Of a stretch of DNA of 64,000 nucleotides, positions 1 through 11,995 are shown one piece after another. Within the stretch, counting starts at the first letter, position 1, and each line of letters begins with the position of its first letter. The notes under the pieces are model-generated. The model searched no databases, was not told the DNA's origin, and was given only the letters and a program-made list of their open reading frames with translations. The translations under genes were made by a program, and so were the position numbers. Origin of the DNA: Paramarasmius palmivorus (lineage: Eukaryota; Basidiomycota; Agaricomycetes; Agaricales; Marasmiaceae); NCBI GenBank assembly GCA_037176845.1, contig JAYKXP010000004.1, positions 1,116,001-1,180,000 of the forward strand, in the 5' to 3' direction.

Positions 1-3000
1 TGGGTACATCAGACGACAAGGATGGGCGTGAATACTTCAGCAATATGGCGAAACATATGATACCCTTTGCCCCTACCCAAGAAGGTGACCGAGAGCTCAT
101 CGAACTTGCTTTCAGCAAGAAGAAGGCCGACGATCGAAAGGAGTGGCTTCGTCAGTTCAAGGTTAGCCAACAGAATATTTCATTTTCTTGTATTTGCGTG
201 TTGATATCCATGCAGCCTGGCACTTTTCTCGATCATCGATTAGAGGAAATTCCATACTCCGAGTTCATCAACAAAGAACTTATTCTGTTCTCCATGGCAG
301 ACAACATCCGTTCGATACCCTCAGTGGCCGATGGCCTGAAGCCCGGTCAGCGGAAAGTCATCTGGGGTTGCTTCAAGCGTAACTTCAAGAAGGAAATAAA
401 GGTGAGTTCTTGATATCTCCGAGTCTTCACCCCCTTCAATACGCCTTTAGGTCATGCAACTCGTCGGTTATGTCTCCGAGAAGGCAGTCTACCACCACGG
501 TGAACAAAGTTTGATGATGACGATCGTCAACCTGGCGCAAGATTTCGTTGGAAGCAACAACATCAACCTTTTGATGCCGAACGGTCAATACGGTACAAGA
601 GATCAAGGTGGAAAAGACCATGCCTCGGCCAGGTACATCAACACGCTCCCTTCACTCATGGCTAGGGCAATTTTCCATGCCGACGACGACGTGCTCCTCA
701 GTCCTCAGAAAGATGAAAACCACATCATTGAGCCGGAGTGGTACATGCCGGTTCTCCCTATGGTCCTTGTCAATGGTGCTGAAGGCATTGGCACAGGTAC
801 GTACTATAAGCTGTGCTCCTGTCTCGTTATTTCTAAGTGTGACCGTGATAGGTTGGAGTACGAATATTCCTTGCTACAATCCTCATGACATTGTCGATAA
901 TCTCAAGCGCTTGATGAATGGCGAGGAGGTGGTCACGATGCACCCCTGGTGGCGCGGCTTCAAAGGTGAAGTTAAGCTCGTATCAAAGAACAAGTACGAT
1001 GTGCATGGCATTGCTACGAAGATAGACAACTCAACCGTCGAAATCACTGAGCTGCCGATTCATAAATGGACCCAAAGCTTCAAAGCGGAATTAGAGGCTA
1101 TGATGACCAACGAGAAAAGCACAGAAGGATCAATCAAGGTAGGTGGTCCCGACTTCAAAAAAAATCTTTCGTCTAATGCTCTGTTCCACAGAATTATCAA
1201 GAGCATCACGCCAACCAAGACGTTCATTTCATCATTCAGATGGACCCCAAAGAGCTTGAAAAAGCCGAGGCAAAAGGCCTCATCGAATACTTCAAACTCA
1301 CGACCAAGGTCACTACCACAAACATGATATGTTTCGACTTTGACGGCAAGATCAAGAGATATGACAGCCCCGAGGCCATTCTGGAGGACTTCTATCCCAA
1401 GCGGCTAGAGTATTATCAGAAAAGAAAGGTACGAGCTTCCAGACCTATCCCGATAACCAAAGGTGATGAATGTATTGATCATAGGACCATCTTGCTATGG
1501 AACTGCAAAATGCATTCGAAAAGCTGTCCAATCAGGCCCGATTTGTCCAGATGATCATAGACAAGAAATTGTCTGTCTCTGGTCGCAAGAAAGCCGACAT
1601 TGTAGTGGATTTGAGAACGCATAAATTCCGACCTTTTCCGAGGAAGAAGGTCAAAGCGACGGCAGATCAGGAGGAGGCTGAAGAGGAGAATGCTGAAATT
1701 GAGGAGGAGGAGCAAGAGGCAGGCGACACGGATTTCGACTACTTGCTTAGCATGCCTATCTGGAATCTAACTCGCGAGAAGGTATGTCGACTAGTATGTT
1801 GTTGCGTAGATCAAGCATGCTTACTAGCTCTCAAGATTGAGAAACTCCGACAACAAGCAGCCGACAAGGAAAGCGAGTTGATCGAAACTCTCAATCGATC
1901 GCCTAAAGACATGTGGAATACTGACCTGGACAAGTTTTTGGAGACATTAGAGGTAAGGATTCTACATGTTTAACATTTTACTTCACTGAGCAACTCTTCA
2001 GAGAGTCGAAGAGGAGCGTAGTATTCATGCTCAACAAGGTCTTAGAAAGAAAGGCAAGAAGAAGAATACTGTGCTCCAAACTCGAAAGTCATTAGGGTCA
2101 AAGAGAGACGACGATGGTGACGACGACTTCAAGCCGATTAAAGCCGCTGCCAAGAAGAAACCAGCCGCTTCCAAACCACCAGCCTCGACAGCTGCGGCAA
2201 ACGAGAAACCAGCTGCACCCAAACGAAAAACCGCAACAGCAGCTGCGAAGAAGGTTAAGGAGGAGTCCGACACCGAAATGTACGACCCCGATGATGCAGA
2301 GGACGTGCCAAAGAAACCGCCGCCTAAACGCAAGCCTGCAAACACGGTGAAGAAGGCCAAAGAGGAGTCGGATATTGACATGTACATGGATGACGACCAG
2401 GAAGCCCCGAAGAAACCGCTACGCAGACAGGCTGCGGCTGCAAAGCCTATAGTCGACGTCACCTCCGATGACGACGACGAGTGGGAAATGCTTGATCAGA
2501 AGGGCGCAAGCTCGAAATCCTCTGCGGGCGATGCTAGGTCTGACTTGGAGGCTTTGCCAGCCAAGAGCAAAGGGAAGGGCAAGGCTGTTTCCAGGCTGTC
2601 GAAAAGCGAGGACGAATCAGATATTGAGGTACTACCTACAAAGTCCAAGGGCAAAGGCAAGGTTGCACCGAAGCGTAAATCGTAAGTCTGTTTCACTATC
2701 GAGCCACCAGCTACTTAAACACTACGTTTTAGACCTGAACCAGATGAAGATGCAGACGAGGATGGCGCTGATTCATCCAAGCCAGCACCCTCCAAGAAGG
2801 CGAAGGTGACTGACTTCTTTGGTAAAACAGGAGCTTCAGGTTCTACTTCCACAGAGAAGAAGGCGCCAGAGAAGAAGAGTATCACGAAGAGCATGAAACC
2901 GCGTTCCCCACCCAAGCCGAAGAAAGCGACAAAGATTCTCCAATCTGATGATTCGGACGGTGACATGTACGATGAATTACCCAAACCTCCTCCAAGGGCT

Positions 3001-3096
3001 GCTACGTCTCGAGCTGCGAAGGGTGCCACTAAGAAGTATGTGGATATTTCAGATGGGGACGACAACGACGGAGACGGGTCAATATTCGTGGACTGA
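1..3096 (+). CDS. TOP2: DNA topoisomerase II, C-terminal part (5' end outside window)
   Basis: Type IIA topoisomerase, which passes one DNA duplex through a double-strand break in another, in the nucleus. The window opens inside the coding region, so the ATPase domain and most of TOPRIM are missing. Visible parts, in order, are the end of the TOPRIM/linker, the winged-helix DNA-cleavage domain, and the tower and coiled-coil region. The motif GGKDHASARY carries the catalytic Arg-Tyr pair, with the Tyr codon at 634-636. The last third is a Lys/Ala/Asp/Glu-rich tail with repeated acidic and basic blocks and KSKGKGK-like runs, typical of the divergent eukaryotic C-terminal domain. Nine exons are seen here, split by eight short introns near 163-220, 402-450, 796-852, 1139-1190, 1429-1484, 1781-1834, 1953-2001 and 2682-2732. 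The stop is TGA at 3094-3096. The gene is convergent with the F-box gene. Confidence 0.96.
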
Positions 3097-3480
3097 ATGT
3101 GTCTGTTAGATATATGAGTATTCGCAACCTTTTAATCTACTTAGCTTTACTTCCCATTCGCCTGTATTCCCCCTGAAATGATTGACTGATTGTTGTACTG
3201 TTCAAGCCCTCGAGGAAAATCAAGAAAGATGCCTGACGTTAGACCCACAACAAGGCTGTCGGGTCAGATATTGAAATATTGAATCTTGATATGTTAAGTT
3301 TCTCTCTCACCATCAAGAGCCTTCGCGCCATTTCTGAGTGTGAAACGTTGAGTCGATGGATGTAAGTATAAAGGCTACAGTACATATTTACTCGACCGGT
3401 AATATACAGATACACAGCACTTCCCAATAGTAGTTATTTATGTCCTTAGATAGGAATCCTGATGATCACCCATTTTGCTG
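3097..3480. other. Shared 3' intergenic region
   Basis: AT-rich spacer between the stop codons of two convergent genes. It presumably holds both 3' untranslated regions. No open frame or conserved motif stands out. Confidence 0.6.
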
Positions 3481-5388
3481 CTACATGAATGCCCGTAATT
3501 CTCTTCTTTTCTCCAACTCTGCGTCAAACCACATGGCATCGACCTCCGAAGATGATACCTCTCTCATTCGCCATTCACCCCAAACCCTTCCCTGAGCATC
3601 AAACATCCTACCCTTTACCTTCTGTGGCATAGCGAGAAGCTCTGCATCCGAGTAAATGTCCCTTCCTCTCGTCCAAACGCCTCCGGCCGTCAACCTGACT
3701 TCATTCAGGTTCACCGTATGCTTTCTCCAGCCCGCCAAGACCTCTTTGATATCTTCCGGGTCGGCCAAAGGTGACTCGGGTTCAGCACAACAGTCCCCAG
3801 CGTCTCTGACGTTAGAGCTCACGCCAATTGATTGAAGCATCATATCTGCCTGCTGTTGAATTCTGCTAAAATCACCTGAATGTACGGTGGGAAGGAAAAC
3901 AGAACTAGTTTGGTGCTGCGGCACTATGCGACGCTGATTGAGGAGGTGTCGGTATAGGTGCAAAGTGGTCAAGTTCGGCAAGTTTGTCAAATGAATCGCT
4001 CCGAGGGAAAGCAGTTCACCCTAAACCGTAGAGGGTCAGCGACATACAATCGAAAGGCGACGAAGAGCCCATACCTCCTCAATGTCACCATGTAAAAACG
4101 CAATCCTAAGAGTGTTCAAGCTGGGGAAGGACTTCACCACGCAGAAAATAAGTTCATTATTCCACTCGTGGCAAGAGAAATTGAGTTCCCTGAGTGCAGG
4201 TGAATCCAAACGCCGAAGCATGGAACAGAACACCTGGGCCTCGGTTTCCCAACGACCGTATTCGCTGCGGCTTCTCGGCAAAGCCACCGTAGAAATGGTA
4301 ATGGCTTCAAGCTGGTTGGTGTGTGTGCCGGCCACGAATAGCAAGAAGTCCAAGGGACCATGGTACACCTTCAGTCGTTGCAGTCCTAGTCCACGGCGTT
4401 CGTGCTTGTATGTATCCGATGCCACAATACCAGCAATGACCAACTCCTCCAAGTTTTCACATCGCCGCAAGAATCGGGCGAGATTCTCAGATGCACGAGA
4501 GTCTTCGTGCTCTTCCTCTTCGTACTCGTGGTGAGAGTGAGTCGGTAATGGTGGGAAGCGGAGGTGAAGTACGCGCAATGAGAGGGCGAGATGATCAAAG
4601 TCGCTGGACAACAAGCGTCCTGAAATAATCGAGCTCCAATCGATCCACAGCGTGTGCAGATTGGGGGCTACCCGAATGATGTCTATCGTATCGATATAGG
4701 ATAAGACGTGAGGGTGCCTATGGGGATCAAACCATTCAAGCCTCCATGCTCTGAGCTCCACCAGGTGGGGTAACACTGGCAAATTAAAAGCTTGAGAATC
4801 CTGACCGGAACCCGAGGGATGCCAAACGCTGAGGTTTCGGTAGCTATTAATGTGTGCCTCAGGTGAAGATGAATGGAGATAGAGACGATGGAGGTGGGGA
4901 AGAGTAGGTAAGAGTTTGAAGAACGAAGCTGGTATATTCGCACCAATGAAGACGAGCTTCGTCAGCGTTGGCGCAAATGTGGTTTGGAGAAGTGAATGGA
5001 GAGTGTTATATGGGCTCGGATTCTGGCCGCTCCTTTGACCACCGAGATCCAGGAGAAGGGACGTGATCCGGAGATGTTCGCGGGATGCAGGACGTAGGCC
5101 TCTGCCGAGCTCACCGCTCACGATGACAGCCTTTGTCGCTACCAAGAGCGGATCGTATGTAGGCCTTCGAGCCAAGAAAACAGCGTTTCTTTCCATCCTA
5201 CGTGGTGAACGGTAATGAACGATGTGGTACAGAGGAAGTCGGGCATAATGATAGAAACGTTTGCAGGCCAACATGGCGTGTAACAAGTCGCTTGGACGGG
5301 CAACTCTCTCCAGTATTTCTGCCCACAACTCGTCGGGAAGATCGTAGAGTCGACGCATGTCGGCAGTTTGTATGTCCTCGATGTCCAT
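3481..5388 (-). CDS. F-box protein with leucine-rich C-terminal region
   Basis: Predicted 617 residues in two exons. Exon 1 is 5388-4075 and exon 2 is 4020-3481, split by a 54-base intron with donor GTATGG. The frame is kept and the stop is TAG at 3481-3483. An F-box lies at about residues 15-55 (core LPDELWAEILERVARPSDLL, then CKRFYHYA), so the protein is expected to bind Skp1 in an SCF ubiquitin ligase. The rest has irregular leucine-rich segments such as LHRLYLHSS and LRVLHLRFPPLP, and resembles the large basidiomycete F-box/LRR-like family, in which substrates are mostly unknown. The start ATG is followed at once by an acidic leader and the F-box. A specific substrate or pathway cannot be read from the sequence. 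Confidence 0.88.
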
Positions 5389-7793
5389 GACCCTGAGATC
5401 TGCAGTTGCAAGCCTGTCGAAGCCGGGGCTGAAAGTAAGTATGAGTTCTGTGATACTCTATTCAAGGAAACGTACGAGATAGACTGCTTCGACTAGGCGA
5501 CTAATTCAGCGAAGGAACTCGAGGAATAAAAACTGAGAAGAGACCACAGTTTTGTGGAGGAGTGATGGTGGGTCTTAAGGAACCCTAGTAAACTCCGATT
5601 CCGCTTGGCGGTCTCGACCGGATTCAGATGACAGGCTTGCAACGGTTTCATGTCCACCTCCATCAGCCGTCAGGATATCCGCATAACCATTCCCTCAAAT
5701 TCTTCACCTCAACCCATCTGAGTCACTTGTATCGCTTTCTAGGATGCTGTCAAACGTTGCTGCTTCCGAAAATCTCGTTCAAACTGGATTCATATGCATA
5801 TTTTGATATTCGAATCGCAAAAGACGGAACTTGGACAGTGTCACATTACTGATGGTTTTCTTGAGCTCAATGAGTTTACTCTTTCTCTGGCACTCGTGGC
5901 TAGGAACATCTTTGAACTACTTCACAAGGACCTGTCCAAATGTTCGGTGATGAGCTGGGGCGGGCTATAGTTCTAGTACTAATTCAGCCTATAGTCTCAA
6001 GTTGCAGCCTCCCGCGCATCTTCAGCCTGGACCTTTTCTTCCATTTCTAGGCCTCAAAGTGCGTTATTGGGATTCTGATTGCCAATCGGTCCCGTCGGCT
6101 TCCCTTCAAAATCCCGTCTTCGCCACCCCCGACAAACTTGGACCCAGAAATCAGGAGCGGGATTGAATACCAGTACCTGGTGAGTTCAGTAGCGTCTCAA
6201 GATACAAATTCATTATCATAAACCGACGCTTTGGTTATCCAGATTCTAGACGCGCGAAAATATAAGCTACAACTTCAACTTGGTGCTTAGCATATGCAAC
6301 CTTACAGGCACCCGGGCTGGATTGAAGCATTGACCGGCTGCAAAGTCAATCTAGCTTCGAGTGGCTTCATCTCTGCATTTCTCCCTTCGTTCAGAAGGAC
6401 GTACGCCAGGTATGTTCTTGTCAACTGATGCTGTTTGATCGCGTCTTGATCATATAGTGACTCTGCTCAGTTTTACCCTATCAGTATCTGCTCTTCCGAC
6501 TTTTTCCTTTATCCTAGCAGCAACGAGATGATCCATCGCTCGCATATGCACAAAAGATCACCCTGATTTCCCCTGGATTATCTGTCGACCGAGTGCACTG
6601 CCATGGCACGTCAAGCCTGTAGGGAAAAGGGGACAAAATCGAGACAAAATAGTATCATCATGAATCGACTTACAACAACGGTGGTCATCGGTCGTTCATA
6701 TCCTAAATCTCAGGTTAAAGGAGCTCTAGGTGCGCAATATACTTCATTGTTTTGGTGGTCCTATACTCGGTCGAAACTCTCGAAGTGTTGTCGTATCCCA
6801 TAACCGCAACCGATGTTCTTAGACCTGAGCAACTTTAGTTGGTCTTCAGCTTTGTAGCTCAGTTGACGGTAATACGCCCTTAATCGTTCCAGCCACTACC
6901 TTTATTGCTGAGAACTGCCGTGGATTACTTCCTATCATACGATTGCGCGCGACTAAGCACTGTCCCCGACGGACGATCTTTTGAGATCACCTGGCACTTG
7001 CCATTTTACTGCAGTGAACCCAAGGAATTTGATTACTGAGTACTGAGTACTGTGAATGATTGGTAGAAAATCTAATGTCCAAGCCTACTGGCCCAAGGTC
7101 ACGCCCACGTGCCTCTGTGACCAATCGAGTCACCAGCGGAGCCGAACCATCGACGGTACCTTCAAGTTCACCACCACCGAGAGCCGCGCGGCACCAGTGC
7201 AAAAGAGTCCAAACGTGTAGGTGGCAACTGAACCGCAGCCTGCAAGCTTTGGTATCCTCACTCCTGCCGAAAATGGAGCCTCTCCATCGGCCACCGTGTC
7301 CAATATTGCAATTCAGTTTCTGTCAGTTCGCCGCGCCTCGTTGCAGATTCCCTAGGGTTCAGACTACCTGAAATAGTGCGGAGATCCCATCGAATAATTG
7401 GAATGTGCTCTCGCCATCGCTAACGGCGGGAGAGCATAGCTTCAAGCATGTTATTTGACACCGATTCTCTATCCGACTGTTTGATGGGAAACAACAGCAC
7501 TCGCTAGACCCTCTCTTTCTTTCCTTATTGGTACCCGCGACCCCTTGAATAGGCAGCTGGGCACCGATACTTGAAAGCCGTGTCGCTGCCGAGCGCATTC
7601 TTCCATTCCAAATCACCAGCAGGGTTTCTGTAAGTTTGATGTGATTCAAGTGGCATACGTACTAATAAGGATTTTCTACTTAAAGGGACGTCTTTCCCAA
7701 TTTCCTTATCCCTTTTTCCCTTCTCGTCTCCTGCCTCTACTACATTCATTTTCCTAATCAATCCACTCCTTCAAAACCACGGAATGCCTGCAG
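5389..7793. other. Long intergenic region without a supported gene
   Basis: About 2.4 kb with only short unrelated frames. At 7027-7050 there is a short direct repeat of gagtact. Near 7631-7680 a good intron pattern is seen on the + strand (GTAAGTTT, internal TACTAAT, end TTAAAG). This may be a 5'-untranslated intron of the small gene that follows. No repeat, transposon or RNA gene was recognised. Confidence 0.5.
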
Positions 7794-8396
7794 ATCGCCG
7801 TTCTCAGTCTCGTTCTTTACGTCGCGAGCCCCATCTACCGTCGATTTCTGGCGTATTGGACGACGCCACTCCAAACAGCCATCTGGAGCCTCGCTCCTGG
7901 CCATCCAACGTTCTCAGATATTCTCCCTATTATCGTTATCGTTGGATTCCAGTACGTTCTCAAGAGGTCCGTGATTTTTTTCGTCGACGAACCATTTTGG
8001 AAAACTCATGGGTGGTTTGGATAGGACTACGACATCTTCACAGACAATAGGGTCTACTTTGCGACCCCAATCACAGTATGATAACCGGCCTCCGTATCTT
8101 TCTTTTCAGCTCATTCTAGTCATTGTAGACCTACTTACAGCTTGTAGAGGACCCTGATTGGGAAGGTCCTGAGGCGTCATCGACCAATCTCACTATCAAC
8201 GACGATTTGCCACCTCCTGTTGATGACGTTGACGGGGAGCACAAACAATACGAAGGACCCCCTCCACAAACGAAGACGGCACAAATTTTGGCAGGAAAAG
8301 TTTCGGTTCGTCGTCTCCACGTTTTGCTATTGCCATGCGTTCATTGCCAATAGGCTCTCTATCATCGTGTCATAAATATCTTCATCGGCAAATGAG
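7794..8396 (+). pseudogene. Unknown membrane-anchored protein gene, interrupted or start unresolved
   Basis: Not recognised. One frame from 7794 reads a hydrophobic N-terminal part, including AVLSLVLYVASPIYRRF and DILPIIVIVGFQYVLK, so one or two membrane segments are likely. The same frame continues through a TAG at 8022-8024 into DYDIFTDNRVYFATPIT. It then splices in phase (donor GTATGA near 8079, acceptor TTACAG before CTTGTAGAGG near 8147) into an acidic Pro-rich part starting LVEDPDWEGPEASS. A further possible splice near 8307-8354 leads to ALYHRVINIFIGK and a TGA. No ATG lies in frame just upstream of 7794; a preceding exon ending at ctgcag is possible. It is either a gene whose intron around the TAG I could not resolve, or a pseudogene. 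Coordinates are approximate. Confidence 0.35.
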
Positions 8397-8596
8397 CTTG
8401 AAGGATAGCTGTGGCGTATTGTTGCCCCCCCTCACGGTGCTAGATGCATCGTTTCTTGGATCAAGTCTCTTCTCTACTGAATTCATTGTCGTACAGGTAT
8501 ATTCTGATTTAAATAGTCATACGCGAAACCCATTATTTACCTGAGCAAGAAAGGAAGTTACTGACGACATTCTGAGTGTGAAGCATAAGGGAAATA

Positions 8597-9107
8597 ATGC
8601 TAAGAGAAATAGCCCTTGTACGTGATGGGCTACTGTGCGGGCGTCTGGATTCGTATCGACATGCAAATGGCAATGACAAGAACGTGGGAGACTTCGGTTC
8701 GTCAATTTACTCTCTACTCTCATGAATTTGGTCGTTCTTTTTAAGGACCATGTACCGGTTACCTCTTCCTCGTCCTTACGAGTTTCAAGGGGTTGAATCA
8801 TGATCTAGGAAAGCCACAATTTCAATTTCTTGACAACCACGAACACAAGCACAATCCATTTTTCAAGATCTCCTTTGGTGTGTAGTGCTTGGGATTGACC
8901 AGAGGTTCAGACTGTCCAGTGGAATTTGGTGCGTTTCTGCTTCTCCTTCGATACAGCTATCATACTCATTTAGGCACGATGTTAGGGCTTTGTGCTGCCG
9001 CTTTGATTTATCGTCAAGTTATCAAGCCTCGAAGAGCCACCCAATTTCGAACATGGCACGACGCGTTGGACGCAGGACACTCACCATATCTCCAGTACCC
9101 TATTTAA
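8597..9107 (+). CDS. Small unknown protein with one C-terminal membrane segment
   Basis: Predicted 121 residues in three exons, 8597-8696, 8746-8877 and 8974-9107, which join in frame to a TAA stop at 9105-9107. It starts MLREIALVRDGLLCGRLDSY. Residues about 45-55 (GYLFLVLTSF) are hydrophobic, and HNPFFKISFGTMLGLCAAAL followed by IYRQVIKP forms a likely transmembrane helix with a basic flank. The end is HSPYLQYPI. The first donor, GTTCGT, is weak, so the 5' structure is uncertain. I do not recognise the family. It lies about 200 bases after the interrupted unknown gene on the same strand. The two may be parts of one locus, but I could not join them in frame. Confidence 0.45.
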
Positions 9108-9750
9108 CAATTGTTATTAGGCTAGAGGATGCAACACGCCTGCGTCTACACAGCATCCTGTTCAACTAAGTCAGTGAAACAGGATTGGTGTTAATGCAGC
9201 CATGGCTCGTTTCTTGGTGTTGTGATCCAGACATCCAACACAGTTTTTGAGCGCAATAAGCACCTTGAACGTTTGAACCCTCAAAGTTGTAATCCCGATG
9301 AAAGGCTCTGAAACCGTAACGTATGTTCTCCGCGTCCGCTGGGGATTCTGAGCGTTGCTAATGTTTCTGCAGCTGATTAGGCGATGTTCGAAACGCGTAA
9401 CTTACATCTAGATTCTCAAATGCTACCACCGATACATGACTTAAGAGCATTGAATTACTAGCAACATACTCGACTTCTTTTCATTAAGAAACTACTGGTA
9501 AAACATCACATAGTCGTCAAATGTACTTTCTACGTGTGGAGATGATGGTATGATGACAGGAAACATGTAGTGGTATACAGTTCTTCTATCGCTCATCAAA
9601 TTTTCTATAATATGCATGAATAGTCTTCAACACTGTTGAGAAGACTTGTCAAGATAGATGCAAGAAGGGAAATTCGAAAGTATACAACGCCTCCCAACGC
9701 TTGGTCGGCTTGACTTCAGATAGATTGATGGTATTCGGAAGGGGGCAGCA
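9108..9750. other. Intergenic region
   Basis: AT-rich spacer between a + strand gene end and the 3' end of the transporter gene on the other strand. It presumably holds 3' untranslated sequence. A 143-codon minus-strand frame at 9627-10058 runs from here into the transporter gene and is a shadow of it. Nothing else was seen. Confidence 0.5.
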
Positions 9751-11938
9751 TCATTGCCTTTCCCTGTCATCCTGCTTTTCGTCGGGTTCCTCTCGAACTG
9801 AGGGGGGATGTTCCGACTCATATCGTCGTTTCTCCTCGTCACCAGAAAGACCATACAAGACAGCTTGACGCTCAATCTCGCTCTGATCAAGGGGAGGAAG
9901 CTCTTCAGCAACCTTGACATACCATTCCTTGTTGGTATATCCCTTGGCGAAGATAATGTCGATTTCTTCCAAGCTGCGACCTTTGGTCTCGACGTAGAAG
10001 AAGTAGATGAAGGGGAAGAAACAGAGGTTGACGATGCCGAAGAACAAGAAGGTACCAAATCCGCCGAGCGAGTCGAGCATAGGGGGAGTCCACATAACTA
10101 CGGCAAAGTTCCAACTCCAGTTGGTCATCGTGGAGATCGCATTAGCGTTGGTACGAATAGCGTTTGGGTTGATCTCGGCGGGGTACAACCATGGTAGTTC
10201 GAGCCAGGTACTAGAGGAGTCGATGTGAGCTAAAGTTTGGGCGCCGTTGGATGGTAGACACTCACCAGCCGAACGACAACAAGAATAGGAAGAGGCCGAG
10301 GACAGCTCCATTGATTGCGCCGTTGCTCTTATCATCCAAGACGTTGTAGGGGATGAGACAGAAGCAAGACAGGAACTATGATAGGTAATTCAGCTACGAG
10401 TTCATCTTGTCGGGATAACTCGACTTACCATGGACGCGGCCTGGCCAAAGGTACCCCATAAGAACATCTTACGACGACCAAGACGTTCAATCATTGGATA
10501 AGAACCGAACGCCGAAAGCGCATAGACCGTGGAGTTGACACCGCCGAGAATGAGGGCAAGACGACGATCGAGGCCAATGTACGTCTCAAAGATGACAGGA
10601 CTAAAGTGCAAAACGTTGTGTTATGATAATCTTGGGAAACCGTCGAAACACTCACGCAAAGTAGATGACCGCATTGCATCCTCCGATCTGCTGGAACAAT
10701 TGAGATGAAGCACCGACAAGCGTGCGGCGCAGGTGCTGGGAGGGACCGCCAGTCAAAACGTGCTTGATCTCGAGCTCGCCAACACTCTCCAGCGCTTCTA
10801 CGATGATGCGCTTTTGTTGCTGAGTGTTGGGGGAATTGACGGACTCGTTAGCCAGCGCGGCAACGACGTGCTCACCCTCATCCATCTGACCTGTGGAGAG
10901 CAAGAAACGAGGAGACTCTGGAAGGTACCAGACGCCAACAATGACCATGACCGCGAAAATGATCTGAAGACCGATTGGCAACCTCCAAGAGATGGAGCTG
11001 TCAACGAACGAAAGGCCAAAATCTACGACGCGGAGGTATTAAGATATACAAAATCAAGAGATCAACACTTGGATACTGACCGATCCAGTAGGCGATGACG
11101 GTTCCGGTAGCAATCATCGACGCTTCAATGCAAATGTGAAGCCCGCGATTGTGAGACTTTGAACATTCTGCTTGCCAACTAGGAACGGTTGCAGTGTTTA
11201 AACCGTTTCCGAACCCAGTAACTATACGTCCAATGACGAATTGGTGACCTGCCTTGAATCTGAAATCAGGAGTCAGTAGATGATAATCCACGAGGTCGGT
11301 TTACTCACCCCGGAATGGCCGTAATTTGGATGATTGCACCAATAATCACAAAGAATGCTCCTGAAATGGCCGTTAGATGACGATGTGCGGCAATGCGAAT
11401 GACTCACCAATACCAATGTTCTTGCGACGACCGAGCTTGTTACCGAAGAACAAAGCAAAAGAGGCACCAGCAAGGCATCCGACCTCGTAGATAGCCGTGT
11501 AGAACGCTTGCATGGTTGAAGAGTGTTTATCGCCGACGATCTCGGGATTGAGGTCAGGGAATACACGATAGAACTGGGGTGCGGAGATGATTCCGGACAT
11601 CTGTTGGTATCGACGTTGTCATTCCGTGAAGATATCTGGGCAAGGACTTTTACATACCACTCCTTGATCATATCCAAACTGTGTTTGGGAAGTCAGAGCC
11701 AGTCAATGTAATGGAACACGTTCTCGTACCAAAAGAAATGCTATGACAGAGATAAATTAGCGTATGGCAGCCTCTGATAAGAATAACACTCACAGCATGT
11801 CGCAGTGAAGGTAATAGCGACGAGAAGGGAATCTCCAGCCAACCCCATATAGTGGGGTACACCATCCTTGATTGTCGCACGCACAGTGCTCAGAGAGGAC
11901 TCCGAAGGAGCTTCATTCTTCTTCAGTGAGGACGTCAT
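9751..11938 (-). CDS. MFS sugar (hexose-type) transporter
   Basis: Plasma-membrane proton/sugar transporter of the major facilitator superfamily, sugar porter family, about 530 residues in roughly ten exons. It starts MTSSLKKNEAPSESS. Family marks seen in order are the first-helix segment leading to GVMSGIISAPQFYRVFP, the loop sequence GNKLGRRKN, IGRIVTGFGNGLNTATVPSW, the central PESPRFLLSTG, QQIGGCNAVIYF, a second ERLGRRKM loop, and the C-terminal ETKGRSLEEID signature. The tail is charged and ends DERQ, with the TGA at 9751-9753. These signatures match fungal hexose or lactose permease-type carriers. The exact sugar cannot be told. A TATA-like run lies about 50 bases upstream of the ATG. 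The gene stands alone, with no neighbouring catabolic enzymes that would hint at a substrate. Confidence 0.93.
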
Positions 11939-11985
11939 CGTTCAGGGGAAGAAGGAATGAAAGAAAAATCTCGAAGGTTGCCGGG

Positions 11986-11995
11986 ATATATATAC
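11986..11995 (-). promoter_or_regulatory. TATA-like element of the sugar transporter gene
   Basis: A run of alternating A and T (TATATATATC on the minus strand) lies about 50 bases before the transporter ATG at 11938. Its position fits a core promoter, but no transcript data support it. Confidence 0.3.

Noticed and set aside
2031..2462. 143-codon minus-strand frame, Ala/Phe/Ser-rich
   Set aside because: It is antisense to the Lys/Ala-rich tail of topoisomerase II, which naturally gives a stop-free reverse frame. The sense frame is clearly coding.
6853..6868. tRNA D-arm-like sequence tgtagctcagttgac
   Set aside because: No matching acceptor stem, anticodon arm or T-arm follows at the right distance.
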